Shown: one piece after another, positions 11,001 to 20,333 of the stretch
Layout of the letters: each line of letters opens with the position of its first letter
How positions within the stretch are numbered: position 1 is the first letter of the stretch
NCBI RefSeq assembly: GCF_023343835.1
Contig: NC_064447.1
Coordinates: forward strand, 14,323,501 to 14,387,500
Source: Lagopus muta
Taxonomy: Eukaryota; Chordata; Aves; Galliformes; Phasianidae
Length of the DNA: 64,000 nucleotides
Reading direction: 5' to 3'
Notes under the pieces: generated by a model
Databases searched by the model: none
Seen by the model: the letters and a program-made list of their open reading frames with translations, nothing else
Told to the model about the DNA's origin: nothing
Translations under genes and position numbers: made by a program

Positions 11001-14000
11001 ACTACTTCTGCTTCATAAAGGTAGATACCAACATCATTCTAGCATGGTAAAATTTGTGCTGGTAAACCAGTTCAAATGTTATTGATAACCATTGTTTCTA
11101 GAGTAGAAGATTTCATTATATGTTTGTGTATATGTTGTTCTGTGGTGTCCTGTTAGTGATTTCATTTGGAAAACAAGCAGTTATCTGAAGATTGTCTTTA
11201 TTTGCAGGCTGCTGATGGATTTTGGTATCAGATGAATGATTCTGCAGTAGTGCCAAGTGACATCAAAACAGTCCTTGCTCAGCAAGCTTATTTACTATTT
11301 TATACCAGGTAATAACAAATATTAAAAGTGTGTTCAGAACATATTTACTTTCCTGTTATTTACACTTTTCTTCTTTTCAAGTGTTTTTCTATCTGTTCTA
11401 GAAAAATACTACTTGTATAATTCAACTCTGCCTAGCTTGAAACTCCCTGTCATGTTTTAGTGTTCACTGCTTGGCCTTAAATTGCTACTCTTTGCAAATT
11501 GCTATGTAGCTGTTATGTGTAGCTGGCTAATTTAGAAAAAGGGAGAAAGCGAGGTGGTGAGTTGCGTAAGACTCAGTTATTACTCTGAACGGAATCGTAT
11601 GAAAACCATTATCTATTTTTTAGTTTGTAGTCTTAAGTCTTCCATACATGACTTCTGTATCCTATGAACTGTTCCTCTAAAACTTTCGGATAGGATTTAA
11701 TCCAAGAGCAGGCTGAAAGACAAACTCTAAACTAAGCTCACTACTCTTTCCTGAAGGTGCTACGATTTCACACTTGGAGAACGTACTCCTTACTTATCAG
11801 CGCCGCCTCGTTCCAGTTCACTCGTCCGTCAAAAAAAGACTGATCGTAAGCAGGACAGCTTTATGGGACCACGACTTCCTCCTAATATGATTAAGGTAAT
11901 TGAGGGGAGTAGGGAATGGTGGGGAGCAGATAATGGCACTAAATTGATAGTGGAGTGTGGGATTTTTATTTGTTTTCAGCATCTTAGTTTTATTTTCTTT
12001 TCCCCTGTGCAGCTTTCTTCAGAGCTTTCTTATGCTACTATTTAAATAGTCTACTAATACTTAAATAATTAAAACAATATTTTTCCTATCAGTGTCAGTT
12101 TAGGTGAGACAGTGAAATCCATTTGTCTTATATCTGATCACCAGAACAATTATTTTGCCATTTTCATGGTATGTTTAAAGGAGAAAATAAGTGTATTTGG
12201 GAATAGCTGTCTACAGTGTTAAGTTGTTTGAATGGATTTCAGAAGTGACATGCATTTGAAAGCATTATGCAGTGAAAGGAAACTAGGAAGTAACCATTTA
12301 TTGGACTTGCCTTTGTATTTGAAGGGTGGTGGTTTTTTTTTTTCTTTTTAGGTGTTTAGATAATTTGTAGAATTTGCATTTATCCATCTTGCAATCTCTT
12401 CTTTTTAAACACAGAATTCAAGTCGTTTAAATGGAAAGATACCTTCAAAAGACGAACGCAATACCGTAGGTCTCACCTTAAAAAGGCCATCTTCAGCTCC
12501 ACCCATAGCTTGTGCTGAAAGCTGGACAATGGTCAGGCCTTCAATCATCAACCCATCAGTAAATCAGAAGCTCGTTATCGGTGTTAATAACAAATTGCCT
12601 GAACGTGATACACTGTCAGAGCCTGACTGTCTTCTCGCTCTGGATGAGGATGAGATTATATCTATTATTTCATCCACAAATGCAAATCGTGCAGCAAAGT
12701 CTACCTCAAATACACCTACAATGTTAGCTGCTGCTAATATTTTTGAACAAGATGTTCTGGATGACATTTACACTGAGCCAGTGGTGAATGAAATTCCTGA
12801 ATCCTGCTCTGATAACGCAGTCTATTATTGTACAGAATTTTTAAGAAAATCTGAGGAGGAGAAGTCATCAGAGGACTTACTTACAAGGAATGACAAAATA
12901 ATATCTCCCAAGGAAATTTCGTTTGAAAAGGTCTGTGCATTGCAGGATTCCCATTCTTCCTGTCAGAATGCTGAAGAGGAAGGATCCCAGCATGAGCTGC
13001 CAAAAAATGATTCACTAAGTGGTGCTAATAGTTTAGATAATGAACCTAAAGAAAATGGACAGAAACTTGATGATTCCAGTTGCCAAGTCCCATCTGCTAA
13101 ACCTTCAAAAATGTTATTTTCTAAAACCAATGGAGTGCTTAAAACAGTAAGTTATGCTTTTTCCATCTAGAATTTCTCACCTATGATGTATTCAGGAGCT
13201 ATAATGTTCCCAATTCATGTGAAATACTGAGAAAACAACACAAATTTGTTCATAGCATGTGATATGTGATATTGTGATATTATGCTATTAGAATTTGTAG
13301 AGCTGAGCAGATATTAAAACGTACCAACTTAAGTACAGTTGAGATAAAACTTCATAAATTTCATGAAGTATATTTTTGGGAGTGAGTTGGTGTTGCATGT
13401 AAAGTGCAGCCAGCACATATAACTCAAAGCAGCCTTGCATAAATCTAATGCAGAATTTCTGAAAACGCTAGTCTGCAATACTACTACAAATACAATTATT
13501 TTTTCTGCCTGTTAATTTCTACCTTTTAATTGCAGATGCCTGTAACTTTGTATCCAGCCTCTCGAGAAATGCTAAATTCCTTTAAATACGGCCAGTTGAA
13601 CAGCTTGTCAGAGGAAATAAGGTAAAGTGAAAACAGTTTTATTACAAGGTTTTATGCAACTTTTTCATGGTTTTACCTGCCTACATATTCTTTAATTGGA
13701 AGATTTAAGTCAGTAGAGAGAATTCTATACCATATGTCTAGTGTAACGAGCAGAACTGGTGATCAGCACAGTGCCTATTACTCTGACGCACATTGGTGCC
13801 CCGTGGAAGACTTCTGCTTCTTCATAGAATGTTTTTCCATTTTTCACCCTTGTCTGTAGAAGTGTTGTCTGTTTCTCCCTTTTTACAGCACTAGCATATG
13901 TAAATGTAAATTTTCATCACCTGCTCTCTCATTTGGGGGACAGTGAGAAATCTGTGTTTCAATTGTTGTTTTTTCTAGTTGGAATGGGAGAGCAGATAGA

Positions 14001-16533
14001 GCGGTTTTGGCTATTGATGGTAGTCAGATCAGCACGTGGAAGAAGATAGATGTATTGGGCTTGTTTGTTTGTTTGTCTTGTTGCAATACAACCAGAAACA
14101 AGATGGAAAAAAAGCACTTTTTCTGAAAGCTGAGGAGAGTGTAATAATCAAAAGATAGGTGTTTAAATTGGATGTCTTAAAGAGGGTTCCAGTAGTCATG
14201 AGGTTTTTGGTGGGTGGGTTGTGGTTTGTTGGTTGGTTGTTTTATTTAGATTTGTGCGACAGACTCTTACTTTTAATATTCATCTCTTTCAACAAAAGTG
14301 TTTTTATTCTGTGTAGTGTCCCTGGACCTCAGAAATCTTCTGAGAACAATTGTCTTACGGAAACAGGAATGATGAATGTGCTGTTGGTCTATGAAGAACC
14401 CCAAAAACTTTCTTCCGTCTTGAACTATGACGGTGCGGATCTTTTTATTCAATCGGATACTGAAATTAGTTCTGCCAAAAAAGAAGTTGCCGAAAGTATT
14501 GTAACAAAAGCTGATAACGCACAACCCAATGTCAGTGGTCAGCACGAGGTTAGGACAGGATCCTTGGACACTGTAGATGAATTCCTTTTAAATTTTGAGT
14601 CTGAAGACAGTGGTGACAAAGACGAACTTTTAAGATCAGAAGAACTTGATCTCACTGCAAAAGAAAATCCTTTGTATAGTGAAGTGTCTCCTGAGACTGA
14701 AGAGGAATTAGGACAGGCTTCCTCTATAAAGTCTGATTTTGAATGTAGTTCTAAAGGACCACTGTGTCTAGATACTGGAGATAAATGCCAAGATACAAAG
14801 GACATATCTAATAACTATGTAGATGTACCACCTGTTAATGACTCTTCTGTTACAAAGCTGGATGAAGTTTTGGAGAGTCAATTTTCTAGAGAAAACAAGG
14901 GGCCGACTAATAGGAATTATGAAGAAAATAAGCATAAGAAAAAAGGTAAAAAGATATATGATTCTAAAACAACTGACAAAGGGCACTACATAAGAAAAAG
15001 GAAACACTCTGATACAGAAGAGAGGGAGAAGCAAAAGAGCAAACCGGATGTTCATTTCCACAAGAGGAGGTGCTCTCGAAGTGTGGAAACAAATAAGCAA
15101 AGTCGTCACAAGCAGGAGTATCGGAGTGGAAACAGATACAGATCTTCCCATACTGAAAGAAACAGCCCTGATGTCAGCAGAAACTTAGTTAAATATTCTC
15201 ATTACAGATCTCGAAGCAGAGGACGTGAACGAGATAGGAATAGATATTACTGTTTCAAAGAGGAGAGAGCTTGGAACAGAGAAAGATACTATCAAGATGA
15301 ATCCTGGAGATGGCAAAAATGCAGACGCTACAAAGATTACTATTATTCTCATGCAAAAGGAGATAGTCCAGAAAGAAAGTTCTCCCATTACAATAAAGAT
15401 TATGACAAATCAAGCCATGCTTGCACCAGGCCACATAAGGATTATCATTACAAAAGCAGACGGCCTCACAACTCACTCTCTAGAGAGAAGGATGTACGTC
15501 ACTTTAGCAGTCACAGAGCACACTCACAACACCGTTCACTAGCCTCGCAGCAACGTGAAAAGTATTCTCATGAAAGACATATACTTCCACCTGTTCCATC
15601 AATTCATTTAAGTCGTGGGGACTTCTCCCCCAAAAATGAAAAACGAAATGACAGGAAAAGAAAATATGCAGAAAGTAGTGAAAGAGAAAGGAAAAGCAGA
15701 AAGGTAGAAAAAGAGGTTTTGGATGAGCAAAAGATGGAAAAATTCAAGAAAGCCAAGAAGTCCAAAGATAAACATCGAGAGAAGGATTACAAGTAAGCAA
15801 GGATTCCAGCATACTCAGCAATTTCTTCCTAATTCTTTTCTGGGTGTTTCTCGTATCTTCCTTCTTCTTCACTGTTTCTAACTTAGTTTTATAGCATGAT
15901 CTGGCTGGGGACCATGTTGTTAGGTTGATCAATTGAAGATAGGAAAGATTTAGGTGAATTGTATTAGAACACTGTATTTGTACCACATAGTTAGAATCAC
16001 ATCTGCTTAGCATTCCCAATTAGCTAAAAACAGGGTTTTTTTTAATTGCATATATTCCAGAACTAGCCAGTGTTAGTGATTTGTTTACAAACCAGGATCT
16101 ATTGTCCTTCAATCTGAGGGCTTAAGTTTGCCGCATCTATAGTTAGATGTGCACAAAGTACCACAAAATAGCTGACATGCTGCAAATCATCATCTGTGGT
16201 AAAATAAGTAACATTTCGTATATACATCAAGTGCTACATCTTTTTTCTATTTTTAACTTGCATGTTTCCTTCAGACATTATGATTCGGATTCCTCTGTGC
16301 TCCACTTTGACAATGACAATCGCAAACATAAGAAAAAAAAGAAGAAGAAGAAACACACCAGGAAGGAGACAGGCTTCTTGGAAAGCTCGGATCTTCATTC
16401 CCAGAAGCAAGCATGGGAGAAGGAAGAATCTCACTCTCCTGGTGACTGTTTACGTGAGCAATACGGAAATGATGGCAGTAGACAACCTGACAAGGAAGGC
16501 ATGCCTTCCTGTGGGAGCAAAAGCAAGAACTAG
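4889..16533 (+). CDS. USP42: USP42 ubiquitin-specific protease, complete coding region in 15 exons
   Basis: Cysteine deubiquitinase of the USP (C19) family; mammalian USP42 is nuclear and removes ubiquitin from p53 and histone H2B. Joining 4889-5093, 5631-5834, 6987-7097, 7253-7355, 7500-7567, 7736-7806, 8335-8417, 10440-10551, 10880-11020, 11208-11308, 11757-11895, 12415-13146, 13536-13621, 14317-15792 and 16275-16533 gives 3,891 nt: 1,296 residues plus stop, near the roughly 1,320 of human USP42. All introns are GT-AG and all phases agree. The catalytic domain spans about 98-400: Cys109 in [10 protein letters not shown], His360 in AGHYFCF, Asp377 in WYQMNDS, zinc pairs C233/C236 and C280/C283. 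A long disordered tail follows, with an Arg/Ser/His/Tyr-rich stretch near 960-1180 and an eight-lysine run near 1230. The start MTIDNKP corresponds to human MTIVDKA. USP36 is the nearest paralogue, but the C-terminus and the EIF2AK1 neighbour identify USP42. Confidence 0.95.
5631..5834 (+). CDS. USP42: USP42 exon 3, residues 69-136, catalytic Cys box
   Basis: Acceptor TTTCTTGCAG, donor GTGAGT at 5835. It encodes [18 protein letters not shown], then [18 protein letters not shown] and [15 protein letters not shown], the hallmark USP Cys box with nucleophile Cys109 and oxyanion residue Asn104. Phase 1 at both ends. Confidence 0.96.
6987..7097 (+). CDS. USP42: USP42 exon 4, residues 137-173
   Basis: Acceptor TTTCACCGTGCAG, donor GTAAGTG at 7098. 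Encodes [14 protein letters not shown]..., matching the human GFCMMCTMQAHI segment. Phase 1 at both ends. Confidence 0.94.
7253..7355 (+). CDS. USP42: USP42 exon 5, residues 174-207
   Basis: Acceptor TTTATTCATTAG, donor GTAAGC at 7356 (phase 2). Encodes [27 protein letters not shown], with the USP-signature QEDAHEFL. Confidence 0.95.
7500..7567 (+). CDS. USP42: USP42 exon 6, residues 208-230
   Basis: Acceptor TTTGTTTCCAG, donor GTACTT at 7568 (phase 1). Encodes [20 protein letters not shown], matching human [20 protein letters not shown]. Confidence 0.94.
7736..7806 (+). CDS. USP42: USP42 exon 7, residues 231-254, first zinc CxxC
   Basis: Acceptor TTTAAATCCAG, donor GTAAGA at 7807 (phase 0). 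Encodes [20 protein letters not shown], with the first half of the USP fingers-subdomain zinc site (C233, C236). Confidence 0.95.
8335..8417 (+). CDS. USP42: USP42 exon 8, residues 255-281
   Basis: Acceptor TTATCTCTCCAG, donor GTAAGA at 8418 (phase 2). Encodes [19 protein letters not shown], including zinc ligand C280; human has [20 protein letters not shown]. Confidence 0.95.
8418..10439 (+). other. USP42 intron 8
   Basis: About 2.0 kb, the longest intron inside the coding region. No exon of USP42 is missing here because residues flow directly from exon 8 to exon 9. Open frames at 8613-8891 (plus) and 8951-9264 (minus) have no recognisable homology. I see no clear transposon. Confidence 0.7.
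10440..10551 (+). CDS. USP42: USP42 exon 9, residues 282-319, second zinc CxxC completed
   Basis: Acceptor CTTGTTTTTAAG (an AAG rather than CAG acceptor), donor GTACAT at 10552 (phase 0). Encodes [15 protein letters not shown], then [17 protein letters not shown]; human has [33 protein letters not shown]283 completes the zinc ligand set. Confidence 0.94.
10591..10772 (+). mobile_element. Probable mariner/Galluhop-type DNA transposon remnant in USP42 intron 9
   Basis: The tract ends in CATCATAAAACAGGAGGCAT followed by TACTTTTGAAGTAACCCTTGTA. This resembles the end of the abundant chicken mariner-like elements (AGGAGGCATTACTTT plus GAGCAACCC-type terminus, TA target). I cannot find a matching opposite terminal inverted repeat, so it is a truncated, non-coding copy and the left limit is approximate. 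Identification is from memory of the family's ends. Confidence 0.5.
10880..11020 (+). CDS. USP42: USP42 exon 10, residues 320-366, catalytic His box
   Basis: Acceptor TTCTCTCTTCAG, donor GTAGAT at 11021, phase 0 both ends. Encodes [20 protein letters not shown], then [11 protein letters not shown] and [10 protein letters not shown] with catalytic His360. Confidence 0.95.
11208..11308 (+). CDS. USP42: USP42 exon 11, residues 367-399, catalytic Asp
   Basis: Acceptor TCTTTATTTGCAG, donor GTAATA at 11309 (phase 2). Encodes [20 protein letters not shown] then [12 protein letters not shown], the end of the USP fold with Asn376/Asp377. Confidence 0.95.
11757..11895 (+). CDS. USP42: USP42 exon 12, residues 400-446
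   Basis: Acceptor TTTCCTGAAG, donor GTAATT at 11896 (phase 0). First exon after the catalytic domain; ends [12 protein letters not shown], matching human FIGPQLPSHMIK, which anchors an otherwise divergent exon. Confidence 0.88.
12415..13146 (+). CDS. USP42: USP42 exon 13, residues 447-690
   Basis: 732 nt, phase 0 at both ends; acceptor TTTTTAAACACAG, donor GTAAGT at 13147. Low-complexity, Ser/Asn/Glu-rich, predicted disordered. Human-like islands include NNKLP after a Ser-rich stretch, and [20 protein letters not shown] before ENGQ (human HELQEPMTLNGANSADSDSDPKENG). Confidence 0.92.
13536..13621 (+). CDS. USP42: USP42 exon 14, residues 691-718
   Basis: Acceptor TTTTAATTGCAG, donor GTAAAG at 13622 (phase 2). 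Encodes [28 protein letters not shown], positionally matching human LMPAPLLSLPEDKILETF. Similarity is weak, but the phases agree exactly with exons 13 and 15. Confidence 0.78.
14317..15792 (+). CDS. USP42: USP42 exon 15, residues 719-1210
   Basis: The large 1,476-nt exon; acceptor TTATTCTGTGTAG, donor GTAAGC at 15793 (phase 2). The first half is acidic ([20 protein letters not shown]). The second half is rich in Arg, His, Tyr and Ser ([29 protein letters not shown]) and ends [14 protein letters not shown], matching human [11 protein letters not shown]. Typical of nuclear, speckle-associated basic tails. Apparent extension of this frame upstream to 14159 is intron read-through. Confidence 0.93.
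16275..16533 (+). CDS. USP42: USP42 exon 16 (last coding), residues 1211-1296
   Basis: Acceptor ATGTTTCCTTCAG. Encodes [20 protein letters not shown] with an eight-lysine run, then [15 protein letters not shown], matching human KKKKKKKRHSRKSEDFVKDSELH. Stop TAG at 16531-16533. The remaining tail does not resemble the human C-terminus (KRRYLELGR end), so the bird tail is different or a further exon is used. Confidence 0.85.
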
Positions 16534-16564
16534 ATCTCCATTGCATCCAGTGAGAATATTAAAG

Positions 16565-16570
16565 GTAAGG
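16565..16570 (+). other. Candidate splice donor 31 nt after the USP42 stop
   Basis: TTAAAG|GTAAGG is a near-consensus donor. If used, the terminal exon is a 3'UTR exon further right. The stop-to-junction distance is under 50 nt, so it would not trigger nonsense-mediated decay. Confidence 0.4.
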
Positions 16571-16746
16571 GGCCACTGGACATTCAGAGAATTTTTTTTT
16601 AATTCGCATGGAGGTTATTAAAACAGTCTTTAAATGCTTGCTGAAATCTTTGTAGTATGCACAGTCCATATAGTCTGCAGAAATATTTAAGAAGGAAGAG
16701 GTTAATAAGCTGTTTTTTTTCCCCTATGCTTGAAGGATCGCTAGGA

Positions 16747-16752
16747 AATAAA
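16747..16752 (+). terminator. Candidate polyadenylation signal AATAAA
   Basis: First AATAAA after the stop (214 nt downstream), the best candidate for the end of a short USP42 3'UTR if the donor at 16565 is not used. Confidence 0.45.
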
Positions 16753-18125
16753 GTTTGAAGTAAAGAGGTGGAGAAACAAATCTTTTGGGTTTAAATTTGA
16801 AGGTTAAGTGGTGAACAGGAGGGAGAGATGCAAAATATATTAGATTCAGTCCAACTAACTGGGAAAAATAAGGAGACAGAGTAGTTGGAAGAGAAGGGAG
16901 ACTTCCAGGTTGGTACTGCTCATCATCCTGACCTGGACACCCAGTAGATAATACAGTCTAAATTAATTAGCTCTAGCGTTGTATAATAAGGAAGATTGCA
17001 CACTGTAACAAATTCAGCCTCTAAACATCAAATTTGACAACATTTTCCACTATTTTTTTCCTAAATAGAGTGTATGTTACTTAAAAACAACCATAGATGC
17101 CTGCTACTGACATGAGATCCCAGTCCCAATTACTCGGATATTTTAATAAGTACTCACAATAGGATAAATTAGTTAGGACTATAGAGACATACTGATTCAG
17201 CAGGGCTGTAAAGTTTCTAATGTTCACTTTTTTTTTTAATGTATTATATATAATCCACGTATTTGTGTGTACAGAATATCAGTACTCTGAAAAATACTAG
17301 CTGCATTACTGGCAAGACTGCATCTGTTCTTAAAATCAATCTCCCTCCCTGTCCAAGTGTGTTTACCTCTTACAGGTAACAAATGTAATCTCTGAAGAAG
17401 ATAGCTTGCTATCGAAGGCAAGCTTCACCTTGAACTTTGACATTTTATACCTACCCATAATTATCAGATGGCTTAACAGTCCCTGGCAATCCCTTTTGAT
17501 AATAGTCCAGTGTTGAAAATGTCATCCTGGCACGGGAAGCAAAGGAATTAATCTTCCTGCTTTACATAGAACTGCTTTTCCATATTTGGAGAAGTTGATT
17601 TCCAGAAGAGATTTTTACCTGCAGGAATTGCATTGCTTGGATAGGGAAGTAAATTGCTACAGTGGGTGGATTCAGGCACTGAAAAGTTTCCCCAAGGTGA
17701 AGTACAGTTGTTGAGGAGCATGATTGTATTTTGACAACCAGAAGTTTTAATCTAAGGATACAATATTTTGGAGAAGGGTGGCTGATCAATCATTACTGTG
17801 AGCTTTAATATTATATCTGTCCCTTTGCTGAAAAAAAGAAATGAGGACTATCACTGTTGTAAAAACCACACTTGTTATGATGCTAATTCAAAAGAATCCC
17901 AATTGTACTAAATTTTTAAGTATCTCTGTTTTAGTTGATCAGTCAGGAACAACAGCACAGGTAAAAATGGATGTCCTCTAATGCTCTTCTGGCTCTAGTA
18001 AATTCTCTGGCCAACAGATGGCAAATTGTTTTTCTACACTAGTCAAAAATAGACTAAGAAGGTGTAGTGAAGGACTGAGAAGGACTTGTTAGGTTGTGCC
18101 TTTCATCCAAACTGATATTACTGTG

Positions 18126-18131
18126 AATAAA
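18126..18131 (+). terminator. Candidate polyadenylation signal AATAAA
   Basis: Canonical hexamer about 1.6 kb after the stop; possible distal 3'UTR end. Confidence 0.3.
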
Positions 18132-18280
18132 TTAGCCAGGTGTAGCTCGTGGCTTAAGGAAAAAGCAGAAGGGACAAGTTTTAAAATCCTTATTTTCCTG
18201 CATTCATATGTCTTCTAGCAAGTTTCTGAAAGCTTCTGTTTTTGAAGCTGAGATTTGGTCAGGTTGACCACAAGATGATT

Positions 18281-18286
18281 AATAAA
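18281..18286 (+). terminator. Candidate polyadenylation signal AATAAA
   Basis: Canonical hexamer about 300 bp before the array begins; the last such site before the tandem repeats. Confidence 0.3.
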
Positions 18287-18589
18287 ACAAAGATGCTGTC
18301 TAAACTGACTTACAGGTAAGACATGCCCTTTGTTGTTAAAGTGTTGTCGTAGTATTCTGTGCAGTTAGCAGAGTTGCTAGCATAGGACTGAAATAGAGTC
18401 ACTTCACTGAGAGATTCTCAGGAGCCTTCCCCAGTCACATCAGCCCTGCAGTCAGAGTTGATCAAACTGCACGCAGATTTGGGACCTCTCTGTTTAGAAA
18501 TAAGGACAGTGAGTCAGACAGCTACGCCTTGAACCTCACAGCAGAGAATAATGTTCTCTATTTGTCTTTCAGATGCAAATTACTAATTG

Positions 18590-20333
18590 AAGCCTTCAAT
18601 ACTCAAACGAAAAAAACCATCAAAGCCAACAACTTTTCAACAAAAACGAACACTTCACATCATCAGAATCGACTGCTTTAGACATCTCATCGCTGCAATC
18701 AGTGAGTTTACCCATCAACCAAAACAACACTTTTTAGCCATCAACACTTTAGACATCTCAATGCTCCCATCAGTGACTTTAACTATCAAGCAAAACCAAC
18801 ACTTCTTAGCCATCATACTTTAGCCATCCCAACACTCCCATCAGTGACTTTACCTATCAGTCAAAACCAACACCTTTCAGCCATCAATACTTTAGACATT
18901 CCAATATTGTTATGAGTGACTTTAAATATCAATCAAAACCAACACCTTTTAGCCAGCAATACTTCAGCCATTCCAATGCTCCCATTAGTGACTTTAACTA
19001 TCAATCAAAACAAACACCTTTTAGCCATCAATACTTTAGCAATCCAAACACTCCCATCAGTGACATTAAATATCAATTAAAATGCACAACTTTTAGCCAT
19101 CAATACTTTAGCCATCCCAACACTCACATCAGTAACTTAAACTCAGTCAAAAACAGCACCTTGTAGTCATCAATATTTAGCCATGACAGTACTCCGATCA
19201 GTGACTTTAACCACCAGTCAAAACCTACACATTTTAGCCAGCAAAAGTTTAGCCATGCCAGTATTCCCATCAGTGACTTTAACTATAAATAAGGACCAAC
19301 ACCTTTTAGCCATCAATACTTTAACCATCCCAATACTCCCATGAGTGACATTAAGTATCAATGAAAACCAACATCATTTAGCCATCAATACTTCAGACAT
19401 CCCATTGCTGCCATCTGTGACATTAGCCATTAACCTTTTAGCATCGTTACAGTAACCATCCCAGCGGTCCCATCAGAGACCGCTGTGACGGTGACAGTAA
19501 CAATCAAAGCCAACACAATGTAGCTATCAATATTCTAGCCATAACAACACCCTAATCAGTGACTTCAACCATCACTCACAACCAAGACCTTTTACCCATC
19601 CATACTTCAGACATTCCGATGTTCCTATCAGTGACATTAGCCATCAATAAAAACCAACAACTGTTAGCCCTCAATAGTTAGACCATGCCAGGGCTCCCAT
19701 TAGTGACTTGAATGATCAGTTAAAACCCAGTACTCCCAATCTGTGACTTTAACTAACCATCAGAACCAACAACTTTTGGCCATCAATACTTCAGCCATGT
19801 CATCTTCCCGATCAGTGACATCAGTCACAACCAAGACCTTGTAGCCATCAGATCTTCAGCCATGCCAGCCTTCCCATCAGTGACTATAACCATCACTCAC
19901 AACCAAGACCTTTTACCCATCCATACTTCAGACATTCCGATGTTCCTATCAGTGACATTAACCATCAATAAAAACCAACAACTGTTAGCCCTCAATAGTT
20001 AGACCATGCCAGGGCTCCCATTAGTAACTTGAATCATCAGTCAAAACCCAGTACTCTCAATCTGTGACTTTAACTAACCATCAGAACCAACAACTTTTGG
20101 CTATCAGCACTTCAGCCATGCCAGCCTTCCCATCAGTGACCATCAGTCACAACCAAGACCTTGTAGCCATCAGATCTTCAGCCATGCCAGCCTTCCCATC
20201 AGTGACATTAACCATCACTCACAACCAAGACCTTTTAGCCATCAGATCTTCAGCCATGCCAGCCTTCAGTGACTATAACCATCACTCACAACCAAGACCT
20301 TGTAGCCATCAGATCTTCAGCCATGCCAGCCTT
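18590..20333. repeat. Degenerate left edge of the array
   Basis: Monomers here are diverged from the interior consensus (TTTTAGCC for TTTAAGCC; ATCCCAACACTCC for GCCAGCCCTCC; AAAACC for ACAACC) and are A/T-richer. Early unit heads at 18771 and 18842 are 71 bp apart. Two copies of the landmark cassette with TTCCGATGTTCCTATCAGTG lie 321 bp apart, at 19614 and 19935, and the same cassette recurs in the interior blocks. Confidence 0.9.
19463..19484. repeat. Perfect 7-bp inverted repeat unique to the array edge
   Basis: AGCGGTC (19463-19469), eight-base spacer, GACCGCT (19478-19484). It is flanked by GTTACAGTAAC and GTGACGGTGACAGTAAC. It could form a hairpin. I did not see it elsewhere in the array. 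Confidence 0.6.

Larger units (their letters stand above)
16534..18590 (+). other. USP42 3'UTR / intergenic flank
   Basis: About 2 kb of A/T-rich, apparently single-copy sequence between the USP42 stop and the satellite array. No conserved exon was recognised on either strand. It holds at least three AATAAA hexamers. Confidence 0.6.

Noticed and set aside
14159-14316. Upstream extension of the USP42 exon 15 frame ([10 protein letters not shown].., hydrophobic)
   Set aside because: This is intron sequence before the TTCTGTGTAG acceptor; the hydrophobic stretch comes from the T-rich polypyrimidine tract, not a signal peptide.
14768-15476. Minus-strand open frames opposite USP42 exon 15
   Set aside because: Shadows of the Arg/Lys/Ser-rich coding strand, with hydrophobic Phe/Leu/Ile-rich complements and no homology.
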